Shown piece after piece: positions 44,496 through 52,030 of a DNA stretch of 64,000 bases (the first letter of the stretch is position 1; each line of letters starts with the position of its first letter). Source of the DNA: an uncultured Bacteroidia bacterium (GTDB taxonomy: Bacteria > Bacteroidota > Bacteroidia > Bacteroidales > UBA932); NCBI GenBank assembly GCA_902792815.1, contig CADBAY010000010.1:16261-80260 (forward strand), read 5' to 3'. Both the position numbers and the translations under genes were made by a program. The notes under the pieces are model-generated. The model had not been told where the DNA came from. It saw only the letters and a list, made by a program, of their open reading frames with translations, and did not search any database.

Positions 44496-45825
44496 AGGCT
44501 AAGAGTTGGGCAATGGTGTCCTCCAGAGGACCGTTGTTATCGATGCAAACTTCCGCGGCCCTAAGATAGGCGGCGCGGCGCGAGGTCCAGAGCGATTCGA
44601 GCTCGGCGCGGCTGCGCGAAAGGGGCCTGCCGGAGCCAGGCGAAAGCAGATGGAGGTCTCTCTCGATGAGGCAGATCAAGCCGTTGTGCCTGAGGAGTTT
44701 GACATTATGTTCCTTAAGCGGGGCTCCACCTCCGGTGGCTATCACCAGACCCTGCTCCGGAGCTATAGATTCGATGGCTATGGTCTCACGTGTGCGGAAG
44801 CCGGCCTCGCCTTCGAGTTCGAAAATGCGGGGTATGTCCATTCCGGCCTGCAGGGCTACTATCTCGTCGGTATCTACAAACCGGCGGCCGCAAGCATCGG
44901 CAAGGGCACGGCCCAGCGTGCTTTTGCCGCAGGAGGGCATGCCGCAGAGGACGATGTTGCGTTTGGAGTGGAGGAGGTGACGGTATTCGCGTTCGATTAT
45001 CTCGTCGGGGAGAGCCTCTCCAGTGAATAGTTCACGCGCCCTTACGGCCTGCGCCACAAGCATATACAGCCCTCCTTCCGCCGCCGGACACCCTGGAACG
45101 CTTGGGAACTTCGCTTCGCTCATCCCTCCCGTCGCGAGCGACGGGCCCCTCCCGTTCACGCGACCACGGGCGGCCACGGTTCCCTGCGCGTCCGCAGGGC
45201 ATCCGGCGGCATCAAGGACGAGGGATGTACGCAGCGGGTTGTAGATGCAGTCCAGCACAGCACGAAGGGGCCGCGAAGGGAGTTTTATGGGAGAGCCTTG
45301 CCAGCAGGGGAACATTCCCACGGGAGTGGCATTGACAATTATATCGCAATCTTCAAGAGAAGCAGGGTCGGAAAGCAACAGGTGTTCCGGCTCGGAAGGG
45401 TGCCTCACGGCATTCACCACCGACGCCGCACCCATTGCCAGAGAGGCCGCGCGCACCGCCTTGGCGGCTCCGCCGGCACCAAGGATCACCACCCTGGCGC
45501 CCGAGAAATCGGCTCCGGCGTGCTTTGCAAGGGCTATAAAGCCGTCATAATCGGTATTATAGCCATAGAGCTTGCCGCCACGGTTGACTATGGTATTGAC
45601 GGCTCCCGCTCCCCTTGCCGACTCCCCTATCTCATCGAGATAAGGCATCACGGCCTGCTTGTAGGGAATGGTTACATTGATGCCGCGGAAGTCACGCCGC
45701 TGCAGAAAAGCGGGGAGCTGGTCGGGACTCAGTTCAAAAAGCTCGTACGAATCAGACGAGAGCCTCCCGTGAATCAAGCGGGAGAAACTATGTCCGAGCT
45801 TTTCGCCTATGAGTCCGTACTGCAT
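44485..45825 (-). CDS. aroE/aroK: Shikimate dehydrogenase-shikimate kinase fusion carrying an in-frame GC-rich insert
   Basis: The 446-residue bifunctional protein covers steps 4 and 5 of the shikimate pathway. Residues 1-285 are AroE: GEKLGHSFSRLIH, the catalytic Lys in NVTIPYKQAV, NTDYDGF, nucleotide loop ILGAGGAAKAV and GGLYMLVAQAV. Residues about 288-446 are AroK: P-loop GMPSCGKST (295-303), VDTDEIVAL and IATGGGAPL. About 40 residues between NPLRTSLVLDA and GGLYMLV (about 208-248) replace what is usually a short loop. They are encoded by the palindromic element at 45081-45209. ATG at 45825 is one base from the aroC stop; an upstream in-frame start would overlap aroC. Confidence 0.9.
   Translation of the reverse strand: MQYGLIGEKLGHSFSRLIHGRLSSDSYELFELSPDQLPAFLQRRDFRGINVTIPYKQAVMPYLDEIGESARGAGAVNTIVNRGGKLYGYNTDYDGFIALAKHAGADFSGARVVILGAGGAAKAVRAASLAMGAASVVNAVRHPSEPEHLLLSDPASLEDCDIIVNATPVGMFPCWQGSPIKLPSRPLRAVLDCIYNPLRTSLVLDAAGCPADAQGTVAARGRVNGRGPSLATGGMSEAKFPSVPGCPAAEGGLYMLVAQAVRARELFTGEALPDEIIEREYRHLLHSKRNIVLCGMPSCGKSTLGRALADACGRRFVDTDEIVALQAGMDIPRIFELEGEAGFRTRETIAIESIAPEQGLVIATGGGAPLKEHNVKLLRHNGLICLIERDLHLLSPGSGRPLSRSRAELESLWTSRRAAYLRAAEVCIDNNGPLEDTIAQLLAYVD
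45081..45209 (-). repeat. In-frame palindromic GC-rich element inside aroE
   Basis: The 129-bp element (43 codons) is bounded by near-perfect inverted repeats CCGCCGGACACCCT (45081-45094) and AGGGCATCCGGCGG (45196-45209), 12 of 14 pairing. Inside lie TCGCTTCGC, CCCTCCCG, CGGGCCCCTCCC (45142-45153) and GGGCGGCCACGGT (45168-45180). The last two blocks are 14 bases apart, exactly as in the aroB element. A smaller internal hairpin, CCCGTCGC/GCGACGGG, surrounds 45128-45145. The length being a multiple of three keeps the aroE frame open. Confidence 0.75.
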
Positions 45826-45826
45826 T

Positions 45827-46918
45827 CTATTTGAGATAATCGGTTCCGAACCTAAGGGCAAGCAGGTCGCAGAGCACTATGGCCACAAGGCTGCTCACCA
45901 CTATACAAACGCGCCTGACTATGGCAGGGTCGTGACGCCCGGTTATAGTCAGCTGCGCGGCCTCGCCGGTATTCATATCCACCGAATCCTGAGGCCTTGC
46001 GATGGAAGGGGTGGGTTTAACTACAGCGCTGAAAATCAGCGGCATGCCATTGGATATGCCGCCGTTTACACCGCCGCTGTGATTGGTCTTCGTGAGCACT
46101 TTGCCACCGCTCACGCTATAGGCGTCGTTGGCCTGTGAGCCCTTCATTGAGGCAAGGGCAAAGCCGCTGCCGAACTCCACTCCCTTAATGCCGCCGATAG
46201 AGAACAGGGCATTGGCGAGCACACCTTCGACCGAGCTGAACCAGGGTTCGCCTACTCCGGCGGGAAGGCCGCAGACCGCAGTCTGCACTATGCCGCCCAC
46301 GGAATCAAGTTCCCCTTTGGCAGCAAGGATCCGTTCTTCCATGGCTTCGCGGACTGGCGAAAGGACGGGGAAATCCATCCCCTGAAGGGAGCGGACCTGC
46401 TCCGAGGTGTCGGTAGGATTGAAGGGTGTGTCTTTTACTCCGGCGCATTCAAGTATGTGAGTGCCAATGCTTATGCCTTTGGCTTCGAGTGCAGCCGCGG
46501 CAATGGCACCGGCCGCAACTATGCCTGCCGTTACCCGGCCGCTGAAATGGCCTCCGCCGCGCCAGTCTTCACAGCCGCCGTATTTGATATGGGCGGCGTA
46601 GTCGGCGTGCGAGGGGCGCGCCAGGGCGTGGGTGCGTTCGTAGTCGGCACTGCGTACATCTTCGTTGGGGATGAGTATGGTGATGGGGGCGCCGGTGGTG
46701 CGGCCTTCGAATACGCCGCTTACTATGCTGAATGCGTCTTTTTCGCGGCGGGCGGTGTCGGCGGGGCCTTTGGGGCGGCGGAGGGCGAGGCGCGATGCTA
46801 TGAACTGCTCGTCTACGGGGATACCGGGAGCAAGGCCGTCGAGTATGGCGCAGAGCATGCTGCCGTGCGATTCGCCGGCGAGGGTGAGGATTACGCTGGT
46901 GCCTATGCTATTTTTCAT
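45827..46918 (-). CDS. aroC: Chorismate synthase
   Basis: The 363-residue FMNH2-dependent enzyme forms chorismate from EPSP. The three family signatures are present: TLAGESHGSMLCAILDGLAPG, a GGHFSGRVTAGIVAAGAIA segment, and the C-terminal RHDPAIVRRVCIVVSSLVAIVL. His residues in GESHG and the GRHDP motif are intact. It overlaps aroB by 11 bases and lies one base from aroE-aroK, deep inside the operon. Confidence 0.96.
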   Translation of the reverse strand: MKNSIGTSVILTLAGESHGSMLCAILDGLAPGIPVDEQFIASRLALRRPKGPADTARREKDAFSIVSGVFEGRTTGAPITILIPNEDVRSADYERTHALARPSHADYAAHIKYGGCEDWRGGGHFSGRVTAGIVAAGAIAAAALEAKGISIGTHILECAGVKDTPFNPTDTSEQVRSLQGMDFPVLSPVREAMEERILAAKGELDSVGGIVQTAVCGLPAGVGEPWFSSVEGVLANALFSIGGIKGVEFGSGFALASMKGSQANDAYSVSGGKVLTKTNHSGGVNGGISNGMPLIFSAVVKPTPSIARPQDSVDMNTGEAAQLTITGRHDPAIVRRVCIVVSSLVAIVLCDLLALRFGTDYLK

Positions 46919-48077
46919 TTTTGCGGGCTTGGATTAGCTGCAGTAGCTCGGTGTCGGTGAGGCTGCGGAAGTTGTATGTTCCTATGGTGCTGACGGTTAC
47001 GATGCGGGTGGCGGCGGCGTTGCGTTTTTTGTCGGAGAGGGCGTAGTGGTGGAGTTCGGCGGCCGTGTAGGGGTCGGTGACGGGGAGGCCGTACTTTAGG
47101 AGGAGTTGTTGTATCCGCTGCCTGGCTTCTCCTTCTGAAGTGTATAGCATACCTACCGCTACCGCCTCACCATGATAATAGGTACCGCCAGCGATGTGGG
47201 ACAGCTCCCGGACGTCGCTTCGCGACCCCTCCCGCTCCGCGGGCCCCTCCCTCTTACGGAGCCGAGGGTGGCTACGGTCCGGGAGCTGTCCCCCACCGCT
47301 AGCGGCCACGCATCCCGGGGCGTCAGCAGCCCCACCGCTGGCTCCCGCGCTTTCTATCGCGTGACCGATCGTGTGGCCGAAGTTAAGGACGGCGCGGAGG
47401 CCTTTCTCGCCGGGGTCGCGGGTGACGATGTCGAGTTTAATCTGCAGGGCGGCGGCTATGATTTCGGGGAGTACGGGCTTGATGTCCGTGACTTCTTCGA
47501 GGCGGCGGAAGAGGGGTTCGCTGCAGGTGGCTGCCATTTTGATTACTTCGGCAAGGCCTTCGGCGAAGAGGCGCGGAGGCAGGGTGTCCAGTACGGCGGA
47601 GTCGATAAGGACTCCCGAGGGGTGATGGAAGGCGCCGACCAAGTTTTTGATTCCGTTGAAGTTGACGGCGGTCTTGCCGCCCACCGAAGAATCTACCTGG
47701 CTGAGCAGCGTGGTGGGCACGTTGTAGTAGTCGATGCCCCGCTGGTAGCAGGCTGCGGCAAAGCCCGACACATCGCCTACCACTCCCCCGCCCACTGCCA
47801 CGATGGCATCGCGCCGGGTAAAGCCACGCTCCTGCAAGGCCGAAAGTATGGTCTGAAGAGTGGCGAAACTCTTGGCTCCTTCGCCCTGCGGAATCACCAG
47901 GAGCGAAGCGTCGGGGCACTGGGGGAGGACAGCGTCCGCATACTGCGGGGGCACGCCCTCGTCGGTGATTACCAGCACTTTACGGTCAAACGCAAAAAGC
48001 TTTCCGGCATCGCCAAGGATGCCGGTGCCTATAGTAATGTCGTAGGAAAGCCCCGCGCTCCGGTACCGTAGAGTCAT
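46908..48077 (-). CDS. aroB: 3-dehydroquinate synthase with an in-frame GC-rich insert
   Basis: The 389-residue NAD- and zinc-dependent enzyme is the second step of the shikimate pathway. Motifs are VGGGVVGDVSGFAAACYQRG, PTTLLSQVDSSVGGKTAVNF, the zinc Glu in GLAEVIKMA, and zinc His in NFGHTIGHAIE (His235) and YHGEAVAVGM (His302). These two His residues are 67 apart, against 17 in E. coli AroB. The extra 50 residues (about 243-298, Gly/Arg/Ser-rich) come from the palindromic element at 47190-47300 and its flanks. The insert lies beside the active site, so activity could be altered. All other catalytic residues look intact. Confidence 0.92.
   Translation of the reverse strand: MTLRYRSAGLSYDITIGTGILGDAGKLFAFDRKVLVITDEGVPPQYADAVLPQCPDASLLVIPQGEGAKSFATLQTILSALQERGFTRRDAIVAVGGGVVGDVSGFAAACYQRGIDYYNVPTTLLSQVDSSVGGKTAVNFNGIKNLVGAFHHPSGVLIDSAVLDTLPPRLFAEGLAEVIKMAATCSEPLFRRLEEVTDIKPVLPEIIAAALQIKLDIVTRDPGEKGLRAVLNFGHTIGHAIESAGASGGAADAPGCVAASGGGQLPDRSHPRLRKREGPAEREGSRSDVRELSHIAGGTYYHGEAVAVGMLYTSEGEARQRIQQLLLKYGLPVTDPYTAAELHHYALSDKKRNAAATRIVTVSTIGTYNFRSLTDTELLQLIQARKNEK
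47190..47300 (-). repeat. In-frame palindromic GC-rich element inside aroB
   Basis: Arms of 24 bases (47190-47213 and 47277-47300) pair at 22 positions, including a perfect 16-bp core GGGACAGCTCCCGGAC. The 63-base interior has TCGCTTCGC, CCCTCCCG, CGGGCCCCTCCC (47240-47251) and GGGTGGCTACGGT (47266-47278). The order and the 14-base spacing of the last two blocks equal those of the aroE element. The 111 bases are divisible by three. A second palindromic stretch (CCGCTAGCGG and on to about 47340) continues the insert. Confidence 0.8.
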
Positions 48078-48080
48078 GGT

Positions 48081-49175
48081 TCAGATTTTTAAACTGTGGT
48101 ACGACCCCACCATCTTGAGGCGGTCGCAGACGGTGTCAAGCTGGCGCAGAAGATCCTGCCCGTTCTCGCCGCTCACGCATCCTTCAAGCTCCGCAAAGAA
48201 ATAATGGTGCCAGAGAGGACCCGCCACCGGACGGCTGTGCAGGCTGCTCATGTTGAAGCCGTGCGAGCCGATGATATTCAGTATCTTGGCCAGGGCGCCG
48301 GCCTCGTTGCGGACGGTAAAGACCAGTATAAAATGCTCCCCGTCGGTCTGCGGAAGGGTGGCTTTGTTGAGCGCCCTCGAGAACACGGCGAAGCGGGTAG
48401 TATTGACAATAGATGAGTTGATATTGGCCTCGAGTATCTCCAGCCCGTAAAGGGCGGCAGTATCGCGCGAGGAGATGGCGGCAACGGTCTTGTCGCCGGC
48501 AGCGGCAACCTGCTTGGCGGCCTCGGCGGTGTTGGAGCACTCCTTTGCCTCAAAGCCACGGTCGGTGATAAATTTGGCGCACTGGGCCAGGGCCTGTGGG
48601 TGGCTGATTACGGTGCGGATATCCTCGATACGGGCGCCCGGAACTCCCATAAGGTTCTGGGACACATCCATGTCGAGCATCAAGTTGATGTACAGTGTGC
48701 CGCCGAAGCAAAGGTCCATCACTCCTCCCACATCGCCGGCAAAGCTGTTCTCCACCGGCAATATGGCAGTATCGGCCTCTCCCGTCTCGCAAGCCTTATA
48801 GGCGCTTTCAAAGTCGGGATAAGGCACAATGTCGGCCTGAGGGAACACGCTGTGGGCGGCAATGTGGGCAAAAGCCCCGGGAGAGCCGCAGTAGGCTATT
48901 TTCATGCCGTCCATCAGGCGCGCCTGATAGGCCTTCGATATCTTCATCATATCCCGCAGGAAGAGCACATAGTACTCCTGGATAGCGGGATCGTTGATAT
49001 TGGAAATATTATTGGCAATCACCCGCTCTTCCTGGGCAGCATCAAGAATCGGCAGGCCGTTGCCCTTCTTGTAGTCAAGAATACGCCCGGCCAGCCGCAT
49101 GCGCTCCTCAAAAAGAGACGCTATTTTTTTGTCAACCGCGCCTATCTCCAGGCGGGCTTCCTCCAAATCATTCAT
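48081..49175 (-). CDS. pheA: Bifunctional chorismate mutase-prephenate dehydratase
   Basis: The 364-residue protein has an AroQ-type chorismate mutase at residues 1-90 ([27 protein letters not shown]). Prephenate dehydratase spans about 95-275 ([48 protein letters not shown] with the Thr-Arg-Phe motif). A C-terminal ACT domain (about 285-364) contains [14 protein letters not shown] and SLHSRPVAG, equivalent to the GALV and ESRP feedback motifs, so phenylalanine inhibition is expected. ATG at 49175 overlaps the rubredoxin stop by 8 bases, implying coupled translation. Confidence 0.95.
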   Translation of the reverse strand: MNDLEEARLEIGAVDKKIASLFEERMRLAGRILDYKKGNGLPILDAAQEERVIANNISNINDPAIQEYYVLFLRDMMKISKAYQARLMDGMKIAYCGSPGAFAHIAAHSVFPQADIVPYPDFESAYKACETGEADTAILPVENSFAGDVGGVMDLCFGGTLYINLMLDMDVSQNLMGVPGARIEDIRTVISHPQALAQCAKFITDRGFEAKECSNTAEAAKQVAAAGDKTVAAISSRDTAALYGLEILEANINSSIVNTTRFAVFSRALNKATLPQTDGEHFILVFTVRNEAGALAKILNIIGSHGFNMSSLHSRPVAGPLWHHYFFAELEGCVSGENGQDLLRQLDTVCDRLKMVGSYHSLKI

Positions 49176-49302
49176 CAGGCTCAAAAAGCTCTTTGCCTAC
49201 CCCGCACAGAGGGCACACCCAATCGTCTGGGAGCTTGTCGAAAGGAACTCCCTCCACGGCCTCATCGTAAACATGGCCGCAAACAGTGCAAATGTACTTC
49301 AT
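49168..49302 (-). CDS. Rubredoxin
   Basis: The 44-residue protein has the two iron-binding Cys pairs CTVCG (residues 5-8) and CPLCG, with DDWVCPLCG before a short acidic tail (ELFEPDE). It is a small electron carrier with one Fe(Cys)4 centre. It is the first gene of the aromatic amino acid operon and overlaps pheA by 8 bases, an unusual place for a redox carrier. The promoter element at 49330-49337 serves the whole operon. It is short and easily missed, but the motif spacing is complete. Confidence 0.95.
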   Translation of the reverse strand: MKYICTVCGHVYDEAVEGVPFDKLPDDWVCPLCGVGKELFEPDE

Positions 49303-49329
49303 ATCGCTGTTCAATTAAACGTTGTTTTG

Positions 49330-49337
49330 CAAATATA
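49330..49337 (-). promoter_or_regulatory. -7 promoter element (TATATTTG) of the rubredoxin-pheA-aroBC-aroEK-tyrA-aroG operon
   Basis: The minus strand reads TATATTTG 28 nt from the rubredoxin ATG. A TTG about 20 bases further upstream could be the -33 element. No leader peptide or attenuator hairpin is seen here, in contrast to trpB. Confidence 0.6.
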
Positions 49338-49349
49338 ACGTATTAAGTT

Positions 49350-50123
49350 CTAATACCCAAGTTCAAATTCATCTACATACAGCACGCTGCCGGAGGCCCC
49401 GGTGCCGAAGCCGCCAAGGCGGCTGCTGGCAATGGAGAACATTATGTAGCGCGGAGTTTTGCCACTGCGGTACTCAAAAGGCACATCGAAATGAACATAG
49501 TCGGAAGTGCCTTTTTTAACAATTACCTGGGCTCGGCCAATGATGTGCGGATCTTTGTCAGAGTCGATGAATCCGTCCACGTGGCTCAGCTGCCTGCGGG
49601 GCTTGTCCCAGTCCATAAGGAGCACCTCAATGAGAGCCTCGTCGGTGCGGCCCTTGTATGCCTCGTGATCGTCATCGGTAAAGTTGATCTTGCCGGGCTT
49701 ATAATGATAATATCCGCTCAGCTTCTTGGGCCGTGCGGTGAACGGAGTACCCAGTTCGGTCTCCACCCCGGCCATATCCACCAGCTTAATAAAATGCCCG
49801 TTGAACAGGCTGCCCGACACAAAGGCCCAAGCCACTTTCTTGCTCTCGATACGGGCTGCAGCCTTGCCCTCTCCTTTTACCGCAACGTGCTCATATTCAG
49901 GGGTGGTGCTGTTGATTCCCAACTTTCCGAGCCCGGGATTGGCAGTGTCCCAGATGCGTTTTGCAGCGGGAGCGTCTTTGTCATAGACGCGCCACACCCC
50001 GCCCTGCTTGGACCAGGCGTCGAGGCTCAGATTATAAAGCTGAGGCCCGCTTTGGGCACTCAGCGAGAAGGCCGCCAGCAAAGGCAGCAACAGGCAGATC
50101 AGTTTGGGTGAGAAGTGTTTCAT
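49350..50123 (-). CDS. PCMD-domain (putative carbohydrate metabolism) secreted protein
   Basis: The 257-residue protein has signal peptide MKHFSPKLICLLLPLLAAFSLSAQ. A jelly-roll-like PCMD domain follows (LYNLSLDAWSKQGGVWRVYD, WDTANPGLGKLGINSTTPEYE, PKKLSGYYHYKPGKIN) and ends SVLYVDEFELGY. The family is widespread in gut Bacteroidales; carbohydrate binding is suspected but unproven. The ATG is 5 nt from its -7 element. It is transcribed divergently from the phosphoesterase gene. Confidence 0.85.
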   Translation of the reverse strand: MKHFSPKLICLLLPLLAAFSLSAQSGPQLYNLSLDAWSKQGGVWRVYDKDAPAAKRIWDTANPGLGKLGINSTTPEYEHVAVKGEGKAAARIESKKVAWAFVSGSLFNGHFIKLVDMAGVETELGTPFTARPKKLSGYYHYKPGKINFTDDDHEAYKGRTDEALIEVLLMDWDKPRRQLSHVDGFIDSDKDPHIIGRAQVIVKKGTSDYVHFDVPFEYRSGKTPRYIMFSIASSRLGGFGTGASGSVLYVDEFELGY

Positions 50124-50127
50124 ATCG

Positions 50128-50135
50128 CAAAAATA
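50128..50135 (-). promoter_or_regulatory. -7 promoter element (TATTTTTG) of the PCMD gene
   Basis: The minus strand reads TATTTTTG followed by CGAT and the ATG at 50123. Confidence 0.6.
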
Positions 50136-50149
50136 CGCAAAATCTTTAG

Positions 50150-50157
50150 TACATTTG
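50150..50157 (+). promoter_or_regulatory. -7 promoter element (TACATTTG) of the phosphoesterase gene
   Basis: TACATTTG is followed by CAAT and the ATG at 50162. The two divergent -7 elements are only 14 bases apart. Confidence 0.6.
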
Positions 50158-50161
50158 CAAT

Positions 50162-52030
50162 ATGCTCAACAAACTATTGACGGCCGCAGCGTTGCTGCTC
50201 ACTCTTAACCTGCAGGCGCAGGAAGAGCCGCTGCGCTTTGCCTTCCTCACCGACACGCACCTCGCCCTCGGATCACACTCCTTCAGCGACCTGCGCCTTT
50301 GTATCCAGGACATCAACAAGCAAGATTCGCTCGACTTTGTAATACTTGGAGGAGACATTACCGACTTCGGCACCGACGAGGAGATAGGAGCCGCCAAAGC
50401 CCTGCTCGACTCGCTCCGCAAGCCATATTACCTCGTTGCCGGCAACCACGACGCCAAGTGGTCCGAGAGCGGCTGCAACACATTCAAGAACGTGTTCGGA
50501 TACGAGCATTTCGAGTTCGAGGCGGGCGGATGGAGGTTTCTTGGATGCAACTGCGGGCCCGACATGCGCATGGCCCCGGCGCTGCTCCCCCGCGAGAGCA
50601 TGACCTGGCTGGAGGGCCTTTCGAGCGGGAAACCCAGCATCTTCATAAACCATTATCCGCAAGACACTTCGGTACTCAACTACTTCGATGTCACAAGAGC
50701 TCTCAAGAAGGCCGGCGTGCGCTTTGAGATAGGAGGCCACTGGCACCAGAACCGGCCTCTCAACTACGACGGCATACCGGCAGTGCTCGGACGCTCGTCG
50801 CTCGCCGACTCCCGCGTCCCTGCCGGGTATAATGTGTTCCGCCTGTGGAGAGACAGCGTAAGCGTGAGCGAACGCCGCCCCAACGCCGGAGGGGCCGAGG
50901 TAATCAATTGGTATTCAGCGCCCTTGCCGCCGGTGGTCGATACTACTAAATATGACCCCCACGGACTCCCCTCTTCTTACCCCTGGCTGCGCTACGATAT
51001 TAACGAGCGCTATCCGCAGGTGCGCGAGCTCTGGAAGATACAGGAAGATGCCAACATTGTGTCGGGCTTTGCACGCAAAGGCGCGAGGGCCTGGTACGCC
51101 ACCTCTTCGGGCAGCGTGCGCTGCATACGTTTGCGCGACGGCAAGCGCCTGTGGAGCAAAGACTTGCCGGGCAAGATCTTCTCCACCCCCGCCGTCAGCG
51201 GCAGCACCCTGGTGGTGGGATGCACCGACGGAGGCATATACGCCCTCAACGCACGCAACGGGCGCATCCGCTGGTGCGTACGCGCAGGCAAGTCGGTGCT
51301 CGCCTCGCCTGTTATCTACGACGGGAAAGTGTTTGCGGGCGCCTCCGACGGAGTGTTCAGGGCGCTGGACCTGCGCAGCGGAAAGACAGTGTGGGAATAC
51401 GCAGGAGTGGAAGGATTCGTAGAGTGCCGCCCTATGGTCGACGCTCAGCAGGTAGTGTTCGGCAGCTGGAGCGGGAGGCTCTATTCGCTCGACACCGGCA
51501 CCGGGGAGCTCCAGTGGGTATGGCGCTGCAGCCGGAGTTCACGTATGTATTCCCCCGCAGCGTGCTGGCCCGTCAAAGCGGCGGGGCGCATATTCTTTGC
51601 CAATCCCGACCGCAAAGTGTACGTCCTCGACGCTGCCAGCGGGCAGGAACTGTTCGTGCTCGACGGAGGGCGCGAGGCCATAGGGCTCTCGTCGGACGGC
51701 ACAACGGTGCTCGTCAAGACCATGTTCAACAGTTCCTACGCCTTCAGGGCCGATGCAGCAGGGCCCGAACTGCTATGGAACGTGCCCAACGGCACCCATT
51801 ACGAGATAGGCCCCACGCAGATAATAGAAATCGGCGGGCAAGTTCTCACGCCCACCGATAAAGGCAATCTGTTCTCGCTTTCGCTCAAGGACGGCTCGCT
51901 GCAATGGATTCACAAGTTCTCCGTCGCCCTCATCAACCCGCTCCAGGCGTGGACTCACAAGGGCCGCACCCGCATACTTGCGTCCGCTATGGACGGAACG
52001 ATAGTCCTGCTGGAAGTCAGTCCCGTTTGA
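50162..52030 (+). CDS. Metallophosphoesterase-PQQ-type beta-propeller fusion
   Basis: The 622-residue secreted protein has signal peptide MLNKLLTAAALLLTLNLQAQ. A calcineurin-like phosphoesterase occupies about residues 22-240: LTDTHLALG, ILGGDITDFG, VAGNHDAKW, FINHYP and IGGHWHQN, all five metal-binding blocks. A PQQ/quinoprotein-like propeller follows at about 290-620, with repeats such as LWSKDLPGKIFSTPAVSGST, GGIYALNARNGRIRWC and GRLYSLDTGTGELQWV. The propeller may bind a substrate or protein partner. Its end overlaps aspC by 14 bases, tail to tail. Confidence 0.85.
   Translation: MLNKLLTAAALLLTLNLQAQEEPLRFAFLTDTHLALGSHSFSDLRLCIQDINKQDSLDFVILGGDITDFGTDEEIGAAKALLDSLRKPYYLVAGNHDAKWSESGCNTFKNVFGYEHFEFEAGGWRFLGCNCGPDMRMAPALLPRESMTWLEGLSSGKPSIFINHYPQDTSVLNYFDVTRALKKAGVRFEIGGHWHQNRPLNYDGIPAVLGRSSLADSRVPAGYNVFRLWRDSVSVSERRPNAGGAEVINWYSAPLPPVVDTTKYDPHGLPSSYPWLRYDINERYPQVRELWKIQEDANIVSGFARKGARAWYATSSGSVRCIRLRDGKRLWSKDLPGKIFSTPAVSGSTLVVGCTDGGIYALNARNGRIRWCVRAGKSVLASPVIYDGKVFAGASDGVFRALDLRSGKTVWEYAGVEGFVECRPMVDAQQVVFGSWSGRLYSLDTGTGELQWVWRCSRSSRMYSPAACWPVKAAGRIFFANPDRKVYVLDAASGQELFVLDGGREAIGLSSDGTTVLVKTMFNSSYAFRADAAGPELLWNVPNGTHYEIGPTQIIEIGGQVLTPTDKGNLFSLSLKDGSLQWIHKFSVALINPLQAWTHKGRTRILASAMDGTIVLLEVSPV

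Noticed and set aside
49303-49349. Possible attenuator or riboswitch ahead of the pheA operon
   Set aside because: The leader is too short and holds no Phe codon run or hairpin with a T-tract.
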